From NCBI GenBank assembly GCA_037439425.1, contig JBBIWA010000014.1:33892-97891 (forward strand): a DNA stretch of 64,000 nucleotides, written 5' to 3'. The position numbers were made by a program, and so were the translations under genes. The notes below the pieces were generated by a model, which was not told the DNA's origin, ran no database searches, and saw only the letters and a list, made by a program, of their open reading frames with translations. The DNA comes from JBBIWA01 sp037439425 (GTDB lineage Bacteria; Acidobacteriota; Blastocatellia; RBC074). Positions 1 through 8,995 of this stretch are shown piece by piece; the stretch's first letter is position 1; the number at the start of each line of letters is the position of its first letter.

Positions 1-87
1 TGGGAGAATGCCAATATGCTGGCCAAATATTTCGTCACCACGAGAGCCGTGGAGCTAAGCCGGCAGACAGCAAGCTCCGGCAGGTGA
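1..87 (+). CDS. Possible 3' end of a gene cut by the left edge
   Basis: Frame 1 is open from the first base to a TGA at 85-87 and would encode a 28-residue C-terminal tail (starts WENANMLAKYF). The composition looks protein-like, but nothing identifies a family. The next gene begins 200 bases later on the same strand. It could equally be chance open sequence. I do not recognise it. Confidence 0.25.
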   Translation, partial: WENANMLAKYFVTTRAVELSRQTASSGR

Positions 88-288
88 CTTGGAGCGGCTG
101 CAGATCAGCCGCACGTAGAATCTCACTTTCGGGTGACGAACGTGCCGGGCGGTTGCCAGGACAAAACCCACCTGGCCGGTGGCCTTGCCCCTCAGCGAAG
201 CGATCAAGTAAGCTTGTAACGCAGAGGTTGCAGCCGGGCAGTGGCACCCTGATCAGAAGAGATCGTGTTGAAGGAAAGGATAGCCCCC

Positions 289-2355
289 ATGATCCAGCGG
301 TCAATTCTGTTTCTCATCTTAATCGTTTCTCTGGCCTTCGCTGCCGACCGCCACCGCCGTGTGCCGACGGTTGACGACCTGCTGCTAGTCAAATCCATCG
401 GCAGCGCGAACATCTCACCTGATGGCCAATGGGTCGCCTATACTGTGACCGAAACCGACTTTAAGCAAGATGCCTTCGTCACGCACATCTGGCTCGCCGA
501 CACACAAACAGGCCGCACCTTTCAACTCACGCGCGGCGAGAAATCCTGCACCAACCCACAATGGTCGCCTGCCAATGATCAAGGCCAATGGCTCGCTTTC
601 ACAAGCAGCCGCGCTGGCGATAAGGATCAAATCTTTGTGATCCGGCCTGACGGTGGCGAGGCCAGGCAGTTGACCAAAACTGAAAACGGCGTAAGCAGCT
701 TCGCCTGGTCGCACGATGGCAAAAGCATCGCCTTTACGGCTACTGAACCGACATCGCAGGCGATGAGGGAGCGCAAAGAGTATTTGGGCGATTACGAGGT
801 TGTGCGCAAGGAATATAAACACGCGCACCTCTGGACGATCGAGCTGGCTGAAGCATTGAAAGAGCCAATCGTTGGGACGCAACGCACTAAAGGCACAGAT
901 CTCCATGTCAGCTCCTTCTCCTGGTCGCCCGACGGAAGGCGAATTGCTTTCAGCGCCACGATCAATCCCGATCTGATCAATAGCGGCACGGCAGAGATAT
1001 ACCTGCTGAATTTGGCTGACAACTCGGTCCAGAAGATCGTTTCTCAACCTGGGCCGGACAACAACCCGCGCTGGTCGCCCGATGGCAAGCAGCTTATCTT
1101 TTCATCGGCGATGGGCAATCCGAAATACTATTACAGCAACTTGCGGCTGGCCGTGGTTCCGGTTGAAGGCGGCACGCCGCGTTCAATCACGGATGGCTTC
1201 GATGAGCGACCTGGCTTCGTCGAATGGAATGCCGATGGGATCTATTTTTCGGGACTGCAAAAGACCGCTTCGCACCTCTTCCGCACCGATGTGGCCAGCG
1301 GGCGCATCGTGCGCATCACGAGCCCTGATGATCTGATGGCCGGATCGTTCTCCTTCACGAAAGACGGAAAACAGATCGCTTTCATTGCTGCCTCGCCGAC
1401 CTCACTGGGCGAGCTCTTCATCTCGCCGGTTTCAAACTTCGCGCCGCGCAAACTGACCGCGATGACCGATCAGGTCAAGGACTTTATCCTCGGCACACGC
1501 GAAGTCATTGCCTGGAAGAGTCGAGATGGAACGATCATCGAAGGGGTCTTGATCAAACCTGCCGACTTCGATCCATCGAAGAAATATCCGTTGCTGTGCA
1601 TCATTCACGGCGGGCCAACAGGCATTGATCGCCCCACGCTGCTCGATGCGCGTTACTATCCGGTGGATATATGGGCTGGACGCGGCGCGCTGATTTTGAA
1701 GGTCAACTATCGCGGCAGCGCAGGCTACGGCGAAAGGTTCCGCCAGCTCAACTTCCGCAACCTCGGCATCGGCGATGCCTGGGATGTGCTCTCAGGCGTG
1801 GACTATTTGATCAGCAAGGGCTGGGTGGACCCGCAGCGAGTAGGTTGCATGGGCTGGAGCCAAGGCGGCTACATTTCAGCTTTTCTGACGACTGCGAGCG
1901 ATCGCTTCGCAGCCATTTCGGTCGGCGCGGGGATCTCAAACTGGGCGACCTACTACTACAACACCGATATCACGCCTTTCACGATTCAATATCTCGGTGA
2001 TGATCCGGTCGATGATCCTGAGATTTATCAAAAGACTTCGCCGATGTCCTACATCAAAAGAGCGCGCACACCGACTTTGATTCAGCACGGCGAATTTGAC
2101 AGGCGCGTGCCGATTCCCAATGCTTATGAGTTGCGGCAGGGTCTGGAAGATCGCGGCGTGAAGGTTGAGATGATCGTCTATAAAGGCTACGGCCACGGCA
2201 TCACCAAACCTAAGTCCATGCGTGCGGTGATGCAGCACAATCTCGCGTGGTTCAATCATTACATCTTGGGCGATCCGCCGCCGGACTTCACCAAGCCGGA
2301 ATTACCGAAGAAAGAAAGCAAGGAAAAAGGGAAGGAAGTGGCTGGCAACCGATGA
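289..2355 (+). CDS. Exported S9-family prolyl oligopeptidase/acylaminoacyl peptidase
   Basis: A serine peptidase of the prolyl-oligopeptidase clan, likely periplasmic, cleaving short peptides. The first ~20 residues form a signal peptide (MIQRSILFLILIVSLAFA). Residues ~35-390 are a WD40-like beta-propeller with repeated WSPDG or WSHDG motifs (PD40). The C-terminal alpha/beta-hydrolase domain has the nucleophile in GWSQGG (Ser524), an acid in GEFDRR (Asp604) and a histidine in GYGHG (His636), so the catalytic triad is complete. I chose the ATG at 289 over an in-frame GTG at 265 because AAGGAAAGGA lies 9 bases before it and the signal peptide then starts cleanly. The 688-residue length is normal for the family. 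The tail after ~670 is Lys/Glu-rich. Family assignment is firm; the substrate is unknown. Confidence 0.93.
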   Translation: MIQRSILFLILIVSLAFAADRHRRVPTVDDLLLVKSIGSANISPDGQWVAYTVTETDFKQDAFVTHIWLADTQTGRTFQLTRGEKSCTNPQWSPANDQGQWLAFTSSRAGDKDQIFVIRPDGGEARQLTKTENGVSSFAWSHDGKSIAFTATEPTSQAMRERKEYLGDYEVVRKEYKHAHLWTIELAEALKEPIVGTQRTKGTDLHVSSFSWSPDGRRIAFSATINPDLINSGTAEIYLLNLADNSVQKIVSQPGPDNNPRWSPDGKQLIFSSAMGNPKYYYSNLRLAVVPVEGGTPRSITDGFDERPGFVEWNADGIYFSGLQKTASHLFRTDVASGRIVRITSPDDLMAGSFSFTKDGKQIAFIAASPTSLGELFISPVSNFAPRKLTAMTDQVKDFILGTREVIAWKSRDGTIIEGVLIKPADFDPSKKYPLLCIIHGGPTGIDRPTLLDARYYPVDIWAGRGALILKVNYRGSAGYGERFRQLNFRNLGIGDAWDVLSGVDYLISKGWVDPQRVGCMGWSQGGYISAFLTTASDRFAAISVGAGISNWATYYYNTDITPFTIQYLGDDPVDDPEIYQKTSPMSYIKRARTPTLIQHGEFDRRVPIPNAYELRQGLEDRGVKVEMIVYKGYGHGITKPKSMRAVMQHNLAWFNHYILGDPPPDFTKPELPKKESKEKGKEVAGNR

Positions 2356-2360
2356 AGATC

Positions 2361-2419
2361 AACCACGAAGATCACGAAGACCATTTCCGCTCTTTGCGCG
2401 CTTCGGGTTCTTCGTGGTT
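2361..2419. repeat. CACGAAG-word inverted repeat before the acyl-CoA ligase
   Basis: Arms 2361-2379 and 2401-2419 pair over 17 of 19 positions around a 21-base loop. Both arms are built from the word CACGAAG or its variants. The element starts 6 bases after the peptidase stop and ends ~10 bases before the ligase Shine-Dalgarno (AAGGAG, ~2428). A second element with the same word lies at 8743-8812. Confidence 0.7.
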
Positions 2420-2441
2420 ATTTTCCTAAGGAGATTTTCCT

Positions 2442-4073
2442 ATGACGACGATGATGAACACTCCGTTAACGATGCCAGTATTGATGGATCGCGGGCCACT
2501 GCTGGCGCCCGAAGTTGAGATCGTCTCGAAGATGCGCGATCGGATCCACCGCTACACTTACGCTGAGTTGGGCCAGCGCGCGCGGCAACTGGCCAAGGCG
2601 CTGACTAAACTCGGCGTCAAACAAGGCGACCGCGTGGCAACCTTTGCCTGGAACAGCTACCGGCATCTGGAGATCTATTACGCCGTGCCGTGCATGGGCG
2701 CGGTGCTGCATACGCTCAACCTCCGGCTCTCGGTCAGCGATCTCGAATACATCATCAATCACGCTGAAGATTCGGTCATCTGCGTGGATCAAGAGCTGCT
2801 GCCGCTGCTGGAGAAGCTGGCCGGAAAGATTCCCACCGTCAAGCATTACATCGTGATGAGCGAGACAGAAGATTTTCAGACCAGCCTGGCTCCGGCGCAC
2901 AGCTATGAAGCGTTGCTGGCAGCAGAGAAGCCTGATTTCACCTGGCCCACACTTGATGAGAATGCGCCGATGGGTTTGTGCTACACCAGCGGCACGACCG
3001 GCCACCCCAAGGGCGTGATGTATACGCATCGCTCGAACTATCTGCACACAGTCAGCTCCTCACTGCCCGATGCCTTGGGGCTGAGCCGCCACGACACGGT
3101 GATGGCTGTGGTGCCGATGTTTCATGCTAACGCCTGGGGCTTACCTTACATCTGCTGTATGAACGGCATCAAGCAGGTCTTCCCTGGCCCGACGATGGAT
3201 GGAGCTTCGGTCTGTCAACTGCTGCAAGACGAAAAAGTCACCTTCACGGCAGGCGTGCCCACGATCTGGTTGGGGGCGATGGCCGAGTTGCAAGCCAACC
3301 CTGGCAAGTATGATATCTCGAGTTTGCGCGCGATGCTGTGTGGCGGTTCGGCTCCACCACGCCCCATGATCGATTGGTTTGAGACCAATCTTGGCATCGA
3401 GTTCATTCACGCCTGGGGCATGACCGAAACCAGCCCTCTGGGCTGCGTCAATCACCTCAAACCGAAGATGAAAGACTGGCCTCACGAGAAGAAGCTGGAT
3501 GTCAAACAGCGCGCCGGCATCGTCGCCCCTGGCCTTGAGATTCGCATCGTAGATGATGCCGGCAATGAGGTGCCGCACGATGGCACCACCATGGGGCGCT
3601 TGCTGATTCGCGGCCCGTGGATCGCCAGCGCCTACTATAAAGACCCGGCGCCGGAGAAGTTCCCTGACGGATGGCTCGACACAGGTGACATCGCTACGCT
3701 CGATGCAGAGGGCTATATGGCAATTGCCGACCGCTCGAAGGACCTGGTCAAAAGCGGCGGCGAGTGGATCTCGTCAGTGGACCTGGAGAACGCTATTATG
3801 GCCATCCCCGGCGTAGCTGAAGCTGCGGTCATTGCAGTCCATCATCCGAAATGGCAAGAGCGCCCGCTCGCCTGCGTCGTTCTCAAGCCGGGAGCCAGTG
3901 TGACCAAGCAGCAAATCCTCGATCACCTGGCCGGCCAATTCGCCAAGTGGTGGCTGCCTGATGATGTAGTCTTCATTGACGCGATCCCGAAGACCAGTGT
4001 CGGCAAGTTCGACAAGAAACTGCTGCGCCAACAATACGCCGATTACAAGCTGCCCACAGCCGCGGGAGCTTGA
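2442..4073 (+). CDS. Fatty-acyl-CoA ligase (AMP-binding, medium/long chain type)
   Basis: An acyl-adenylate-forming enzyme of the ANL superfamily: activates a fatty or other carboxylic acid with ATP and couples it to CoA in the cytoplasm. The P-loop-like motif YTSGTTGHPKGV is near residue 181, the adenylate-binding GWLDTGD near 405, the hinge DRSKDLVKSGGEWIS near 424, and a C-terminal catalytic Lys in GKFDKK. The 543-residue length and these motifs fit the AlkK/FadD-like branch. The start at 2442 has AAGGAG 9 bases upstream; a second ATG at 2451 is possible. It stands alone, with no beta-oxidation gene adjacent. The substrate cannot be told from sequence; a short aromatic or terpenoid acid ligase is an alternative. 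Confidence 0.9.
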   Translation: MTTMMNTPLTMPVLMDRGPLLAPEVEIVSKMRDRIHRYTYAELGQRARQLAKALTKLGVKQGDRVATFAWNSYRHLEIYYAVPCMGAVLHTLNLRLSVSDLEYIINHAEDSVICVDQELLPLLEKLAGKIPTVKHYIVMSETEDFQTSLAPAHSYEALLAAEKPDFTWPTLDENAPMGLCYTSGTTGHPKGVMYTHRSNYLHTVSSSLPDALGLSRHDTVMAVVPMFHANAWGLPYICCMNGIKQVFPGPTMDGASVCQLLQDEKVTFTAGVPTIWLGAMAELQANPGKYDISSLRAMLCGGSAPPRPMIDWFETNLGIEFIHAWGMTETSPLGCVNHLKPKMKDWPHEKKLDVKQRAGIVAPGLEIRIVDDAGNEVPHDGTTMGRLLIRGPWIASAYYKDPAPEKFPDGWLDTGDIATLDAEGYMAIADRSKDLVKSGGEWISSVDLENAIMAIPGVAEAAVIAVHHPKWQERPLACVVLKPGASVTKQQILDHLAGQFAKWWLPDDVVFIDAIPKTSVGKFDKKLLRQQYADYKLPTAAGA

Positions 4074-4087
4074 ACCCTGGTGGTTCT

Positions 4088-4132
4088 ACGGGCGTGTTTC
4101 GCTACGCAAGCCCTGCGGCGAGACACGCCCGT
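4088..4132. terminator. Stem-loop between convergent genes
   Basis: Arms 4088-4102 (ACGGGCGTGTTTCGC) and 4118-4132 pair over 14 of 15 positions, the exception being a G-U type mismatch, with a 15-base loop. It lies between the convergent ends of the acyl-CoA ligase and the BNR-repeat gene. There is no U-run on either side, so it may stall polymerase or protect 3' ends rather than act as a classical intrinsic terminator. Confidence 0.55.
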
Positions 4133-4147
4133 TGCCAGCAGTGCGCT

Positions 4148-7100
4148 TCACTGTCCGCTGACCGTCGCCGGCTTGACGTAAACCGCAGGCACGTTCTGAT
4201 CACGCACCAGCTTATTGAAGGCAGGCAGCTCAGCGTTCATAACCTGCCTCAGCTTTTGCAACTGCGCGTTGATCTTACCGACCAGCTCATTGTAGACCGC
4301 GATGGATTGATCGGTCGGAGCGGCGTCAGCGCTCGCCACCACGCCTGCCAGCGCAGCGAGTTTGTTGTTGAGCTTGATCGGGAAGTTGAGCGGGTCCTGA
4401 TTACTCTGGTTTTTGGTCTGATAGAGCTCTTCCTCAATCGCCGTCAATTTGTCGTTGAGCGCTTTCCCGGCATCCACAATCGCCTTGCCATTAGGCTGAT
4501 CTTTGGCGCGTCTGGCGATCTCATCAACCTGTCTGCGCACGTCACGGATCTGGATGATCGCTTCGTGAGTCTCACTGAGCTTGTCGCGAATTTTCAGAAG
4601 CAGATCGAACTGTTTGGCGAACTCAGCCTGAGTGGTGGCAAGGCGCGGGTCTTTTTTGACCTCAAAACTCTCAGTCAGGCTCTTGCCGCCAACGGTGAGC
4701 CGGACTTGATAGGTGCCCGGCACAGCGCGGGGCCCTTGTGTATTGCCAGCCCACATAATCAGACCGGGGAACCTGGTGGCAGCTGGATACCTGAAGTCCC
4801 AGATGAAGCGATTCAAGCCAGCTTCAGCAGGTAGCCGGCTGGGCCCGCCGCCACGGAAGAAAAATTCTTCTTCACCGGATGGCGGCCCAGATGGTTCGTC
4901 AACGGCTTTACTGCTAAACTTTTTGACCAGCTTGCCAGCGCTATCGAGGATCTCCAGCGTGAGCTCACCTTCCGGTTTGTTCTTCAGGTAATAAAAGATC
5001 ACTGCCCCGTTGGGTGGATTTTGCCCTACGACAGCAGTGGGCGGCAACTGGAAGCCACCGCCGCCCATCCGGTAAGCGTCCTCCGGTTTGAAGAGATGCG
5101 CTTCGGCTCTGGCTATCGCATCTGACATCTGATGCAACACCGGCAGGTCATCGAGGATCCAGAAGGAACGCCCTTGCGTGGCGAGGATCAGGTCTTTTTC
5201 ACGCTTGTGTACTGCGATGTCGGTGATCGGTACAACCGGCAAATTGTTTTGCAGCGAGACCCAGTTTTCACCATCATCGAACGAGACGTAGATACCAGTC
5301 TCAGTGCCCGCATAGAGCAAGCCGCGGCGATGCGGGTCAGCGCGGATCACGCGCGTGAAAGCATCTTCAGCAATGCCGTTCACGATCTTCTTCCACGTCT
5401 TGCCGTAATCGTTGGTCTTGTAAAGGTAGGGCTTGTAATCGTCCCACTTGTACATGGTGGCGGCAATGTAAGCTGTGCCCGCCTCATGCGGTGAGGCTTC
5501 GATGGAATTGATTTGGATCCATTCTGGGATCTCTTTCGGCGTGACATTCTCCCACTTCTTGCCGCCATCGCGTGTGACGTGCACCAGACCGTCATCTGAA
5601 CCAACCCAGATCAAGCCCTTCTGCAAGGGTGACTCCATGAGGGTGAAGATCGTGCAGTAATACTCGATGCTGGTATTGTCTTTGGTGATCGGGCCGCCGG
5701 AAGGGCCTTGTTTGGATTTGTCGTTGCGCGTCAGGTCGGGGCTGATCACTTCCCAGCTCTGACCTTCATTGGTGGACCTGTGCAACACATTGCTTGCGGC
5801 ATAAAGCGTGCTCGCATCGTGGGGCGAAAAGACTATCGGGAAATTCCACTGGAAGCGATACTTCAATTCCGCCGCGCCCCAGCCCATCGGATTATCAGGC
5901 CAGGGGCTGACGTTACGCAACTGTCCGGTGCGATGATCGTAGCGTGTGATCAGGCCGCCATAAGAGCCTGCAAAGACGATGTTAGAATCCTTCGGGTGCG
6001 GCGCAATCCAGCCACTTTCACCGCCGCCCACAGCGTGCCAGTGCGTGCGGTCAATACCGAAGTCAACCGTGCGACTCGGAATCTTAACAGTTGAGTTGTC
6101 CTGCTGCGCGCCGTAGACGTGATAGGGGAAATCATTGTCCACGATGACGCGATAAAACTGCGCCGTCGGTTGATCCTGCGCGGTCCAGGTCCGGCCACCA
6201 TTGAACGAAACATTCGCGCCACCATCGTTGCTGTTGATCATGCGCAGCGGATCGTTCGGCGCAATCCACAGATCGTGATTATCCCCATGTGGGACGCTGA
6301 TGGTCGTGTAGGTGCGCCCACCATCGGTGGACTTGTAGAAGCCGGTGTTGAGCACATAGACCGTGTCAGCGCTCACCGGATCAGCATAGATGCGCGTGTA
6401 GTACCAGGCGCGCTGCCGCAGTCGCCGCTCCTGATTGACGCGCGTCCAGCTCAGGCCACCATTGTCCGAACGAAAGACGCCGCCGTCTTCAGCTTCAATG
6501 ATGGCCCAAACACGCTCTGGATTAGCCGGAGAAACCGTGATACCGACTTTGCCAATGAGGCCTTTGGGCAGGCCGGGATTGCGCGTCAATTCAGTCCAGG
6601 TATCGCCGCCATCGGTGGATTTGAAGATGCCGCTGCCGGGACCGCCACTCTCCAGCGTGTAAGGCGTGCGATAGACCTCCCAGAATCCAGCATAGATGAT
6701 ATTGGGATTAGTTGGGTCCAGGATCAGATCGACTGCGCCGGCCTTGTTGCTGCGATAGAGGACCTTCTCCCAGCTCTTGCCGCCATCCCTGGTGCGAAAG
6801 ACGCCGCGCTCTTCATTTGGCCCCCAGACATGGCCAAGTGCGGCAACATAGACGATGTGGGGATTGCGCGGATGGACGCGCACACGACCGATCTGGCGGG
6901 TCTCTTTCAAGCCAACGTGCTTCCACGTCTTGCCCGCATCCATTGATTTGTACACCCCATCGCCGTGCGAGACGTTGCCGCGGATGGGCACTTCGCCCAT
7001 CCCGACGTAGATGATGTTGGGATCAGATTCAGCTACCCCAATAGCTCCGACTGAACCGGTGCCAAACTGCCCATCTGAAACCGGGAACCAATTCATTCCG

Positions 7101-7360
7101 CCATCAGTCGTCTTCCAGACACCGCCGCCGCAGGCGCCAAAGTAATAGACCATAGGTTGTGAACTGACACCGGCGACAGCCGTTACGCGCCCGCCGCGAT
7201 ACGGGCCGATGCTGCGCCACTGCAGCGATTTGAGGATCTTTCCTGTTTCAGATGCTGATTGCGCCTGGACTGACAGCCACGAAAGGCTGATTGCGAGGCT
7301 CAGCATCAACAGCGAAATGAGAACTGCTGGACGTTGAATAAAGCGTTGAAATCTCTTCAT
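4148..7360 (-). CDS. Exported BNR/sortilin-like beta-propeller protein
   Basis: A 1070-residue exported protein. The N-terminus (MKRFQRFIQRP then a long hydrophobic stretch ending LSVQAQ) is a signal peptide. Residues ~35-740 carry many Asp-box/BNR units of the form S/T-x-DGG-x-TW (TTDGGMNW, SMDAGKTW, TRDGGKSW, STDGGDTW), the fold of sialidases and sortilin/VPS10 propellers. The remainder has a beta-rich segment and a charged, probably helical tail rich in Lys/Asp/Gln. No sialidase Arg triad or catalytic residue can be named, so glycosidase labels are unsafe; a binding or peptidase-associated role is as likely. The ATG at 7360 is chosen over an in-frame ATG at 7459 because of its GTAGGAG Shine-Dalgarno and the signal peptide. 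Confidence 0.88.
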   Translation of the reverse strand: MKRFQRFIQRPAVLISLLMLSLAISLSWLSVQAQSASETGKILKSLQWRSIGPYRGGRVTAVAGVSSQPMVYYFGACGGGVWKTTDGGMNWFPVSDGQFGTGSVGAIGVAESDPNIIYVGMGEVPIRGNVSHGDGVYKSMDAGKTWKHVGLKETRQIGRVRVHPRNPHIVYVAALGHVWGPNEERGVFRTRDGGKSWEKVLYRSNKAGAVDLILDPTNPNIIYAGFWEVYRTPYTLESGGPGSGIFKSTDGGDTWTELTRNPGLPKGLIGKVGITVSPANPERVWAIIEAEDGGVFRSDNGGLSWTRVNQERRLRQRAWYYTRIYADPVSADTVYVLNTGFYKSTDGGRTYTTISVPHGDNHDLWIAPNDPLRMINSNDGGANVSFNGGRTWTAQDQPTAQFYRVIVDNDFPYHVYGAQQDNSTVKIPSRTVDFGIDRTHWHAVGGGESGWIAPHPKDSNIVFAGSYGGLITRYDHRTGQLRNVSPWPDNPMGWGAAELKYRFQWNFPIVFSPHDASTLYAASNVLHRSTNEGQSWEVISPDLTRNDKSKQGPSGGPITKDNTSIEYYCTIFTLMESPLQKGLIWVGSDDGLVHVTRDGGKKWENVTPKEIPEWIQINSIEASPHEAGTAYIAATMYKWDDYKPYLYKTNDYGKTWKKIVNGIAEDAFTRVIRADPHRRGLLYAGTETGIYVSFDDGENWVSLQNNLPVVPITDIAVHKREKDLILATQGRSFWILDDLPVLHQMSDAIARAEAHLFKPEDAYRMGGGGFQLPPTAVVGQNPPNGAVIFYYLKNKPEGELTLEILDSAGKLVKKFSSKAVDEPSGPPSGEEEFFFRGGGPSRLPAEAGLNRFIWDFRYPAATRFPGLIMWAGNTQGPRAVPGTYQVRLTVGGKSLTESFEVKKDPRLATTQAEFAKQFDLLLKIRDKLSETHEAIIQIRDVRRQVDEIARRAKDQPNGKAIVDAGKALNDKLTAIEEELYQTKNQSNQDPLNFPIKLNNKLAALAGVVASADAAPTDQSIAVYNELVGKINAQLQKLRQVMNAELPAFNKLVRDQNVPAVYVKPATVSGQ

Positions 7361-7365
7361 GGTGA

Positions 7366-7468
7366 ATTCTCCTACGGAAAATCCCGGGTGCGCACGCTTC
7401 TGAGCGCCTTCTTCTACATTAAGCAACCCGTGATCAGAGACCGGGCGCGCCAGAGGCATGTACCCAGG
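7366..7468. repeat. Degenerate copy of the CCTGCGGAAAATCCTGGG repeat family
   Basis: The spacer between the methyltransferase and BNR genes starts (plus strand) with CTCCTACGGAAAATCCCGGG, closely matching 8499-8518 and 37097-37117. It continues with CGCACGCTTCTGAGCG and ends in a TACCCAGGAT-like closing arm. Read on the minus strand its terminus supplies the GTAGGAG Shine-Dalgarno of the BNR gene. Confidence 0.6.
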
Positions 7469-7477
7469 ATATTTTTA

Positions 7478-8494
7478 TCACTTATGCGAAATCACTACCT
7501 GTTCCAAAGTGGGCGGCAGAGGGTGAAATTCACTGCGTGCAAATCCGGCGTTGGCAAACATTCGTTCGTACTCCGCAAAAGTGTAAGCATCTCCGCTCGG
7601 GGTCGTACCTAGCATGATCATGGCGAAAGCAGCCGCACTGGGCGGGCTGATCCGGTCTTCATTGGGAATAAAATCGAGCGTGACGGCGCGCCCGCCCTCA
7701 GCGAGTGCCGCGTGAACCTTCCTGAGCACCTTCTCGCAAGTGGCCATATCGAAGTGGTGCAAAAAGTTGGTCAGGAAGACCAGATCATAGCCGCTGCCCA
7801 GATCTACTTCAAAGGCGCTGCCGGCAATGGTGCTGAAGCGATGGCTTATGCCGGCAGCTTTGGCGTTCTCTTTAGCCACCTCGAGCACATTGGCCCAATC
7901 CAGCGCGACTACTTCAGCCTTCGGATGATGCTGGGCAAAGGTGATCCCATACATGCCGTGACCGGCGGCGATATCGAGCACCCGCCATCTTCGAGCAGGG
8001 TCGCCCCTGAGAAGCTTGACCAACTCTTGAGCCGGCAACCTGGCCACCGCAGCCATGGAACGCGCGAACTTCACCCAGATGGGATTTTCGGCTGAGACGG
8101 TGCCCTCTTCAGCTATCACCGTCCCGCCTTTGCGCACCGCAGCCGTCAACTCTTTGAACCCATCGGTCAACATAGGCGAGAGCAAGAATTCGATCGCCGA
8201 ACCCAGGTAAGAAGGAGAACGCCGATCGAGAAACATCGCCGTGTCTGGAGTCAGACGGTAGCGATGATCTTCCTTGATCAGAAAGCCAATAATGGTCAGG
8301 TAATCGCACAAGATGCGCGTGCCACGTTCAGAAGCTGCGCATCTGGCGGCGATCTCTTGAGCCGTCGCATTCCCTTCGCCGATGGCGGTAAAGAGATTTA
8401 ACTCGATGGCTGCTTTGATCGCAGCGGTTCGGATGTGGGCATTAACCGTATCGAAGAATAATGCGGGTGAAAGCTCCGCAATCTGGCTAGGCAT
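7478..8494 (-). CDS. Class I SAM-dependent O-methyltransferase (hydroxyneurosporene/ASMT-like)
   Basis: A 338-residue methyltransferase with the two-part layout of small-molecule O-methyltransferases. An N-terminal winged-helix dimerisation domain (SPALFFDTVNAHIRTAAIKAAIELNLFTAI, residues ~9-95) precedes a Rossmann SAM-binding domain with motif I LDIAAGHGMYGI near 175 and an acidic motif II (VVALDW) near 198. The product is probably a methylated secondary metabolite or quinone/carotenoid-type compound; the substrate cannot be read. The ATG at 8494 has GCAGGAG upstream, formed by the edge of a repeat element. It is transcribed in the same direction as the BNR gene but separated by ~118 bases of repeat. 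Confidence 0.85.
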   Translation of the reverse strand: MPSQIAELSPALFFDTVNAHIRTAAIKAAIELNLFTAIGEGNATAQEIAARCAASERGTRILCDYLTIIGFLIKEDHRYRLTPDTAMFLDRRSPSYLGSAIEFLLSPMLTDGFKELTAAVRKGGTVIAEEGTVSAENPIWVKFARSMAAVARLPAQELVKLLRGDPARRWRVLDIAAGHGMYGITFAQHHPKAEVVALDWANVLEVAKENAKAAGISHRFSTIAGSAFEVDLGSGYDLVFLTNFLHHFDMATCEKVLRKVHAALAEGGRAVTLDFIPNEDRISPPSAAAFAMIMLGTTPSGDAYTFAEYERMFANAGFARSEFHPLPPTLEQVVISHK

Positions 8495-8496
8495 CT

Positions 8497-8739
8497 GACT
8501 CCTGCGGAAAATCCTGGGTATGCACGCATCCTTGCGTGCTCATTGGAGCTGAAAATCTTGCACGCTAGATCAGCGTGCGTACCCAGGCTTAGAAAATCTC
8601 TGGGAGCGCATGCATCCTTGCGTGCCTGTCTTCGTCGAGTAGGCTATTACCGAAGACCAAGCACGCTAGAAGCGTGCGCTCGTGAGGGTTTCATCATCTC
8701 AGGGCGCCGTCGAAGACGACATGAAAGACTCCTCTGAAA
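8497..8739. repeat. Two copies of the CCTGCGGAAAATCCTGGG palindromic repeat
   Basis: Unit 1 begins CTCCTGCGGAAAATCCTGGG and contains GCACGCATCCTTGCGTGC, itself a hairpin, then GCACGCTAGATCAGCGTGCG and a closing TACCCAGG. Unit 2 (from ~8590) repeats CTCTGGGAGCGCATGCATCC, a second hairpin pair, and ends TTTCATCATCTCAGGGCG followed by GACTCCTCTGAAAG. The same order of words recurs at 36935-37330. The minus-strand end forms the ribosome-binding site of the methyltransferase gene. Confidence 0.75.
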
Positions 8740-8742
8740 GGG

Positions 8743-8812
8743 AACCACGAAGGCCACGCAACGTCACGAAGAGAGGCAGATGATCTTTGTTTGCTTCGTG
8801 ATCTTCGTGGTT
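8743..8812. repeat. CACGAAG-word hairpin
   Basis: AACCACGAAG (8743-8752) and GTCACGAAG (8763-8771) face CTTCGTGATCTTCGTGGTT (8794-8812). It is the same word family as 2361-2419, and the first of three palindromes stacked in the ~350 bases before rnz. Confidence 0.7.
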
Positions 8813-8882
8813 TATTTGTTTCTGCTGCGCCGTCCGTGACGGCCTGAACGACTTCTCTGAAAATAAACTACCAAGAACCGAA

Positions 8883-8914
8883 CCTCAGACCCCCGACCAA
8901 TAAGAGGTCTGAGG
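8883..8914. repeat. CAGACC-word hairpin
   Basis: CCTCAGACC (8883-8891) pairs perfectly with GGTCTGAGG (8906-8914). The same word occurs before the monooxygenase start near 31340 and, in altered form, inside the 5' end of murJ (15563-15590). Confidence 0.6.
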
Positions 8915-8995
8915 TCTGAATCTCTTTGCTTATCTGGCATCAGGTCTGGTATATCTTAAGTCCGTTGTCACGATTGAGCAACGCTTCAAGCGCAC

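Noticed and set aside
415..1047. Long minus-strand open frame opposite the S9 peptidase
   Set aside because: It lies entirely within the peptidase gene, has no ribosome-binding site and its translation shows no family features; it is a shadow frame.
4070..4834. Long plus-strand open frame opposite the end of the BNR gene
   Set aside because: Overlaps the well-supported minus-strand gene throughout; GC-rich complementary strands give long shadow frames here and at 5132, 5708 and 6119.
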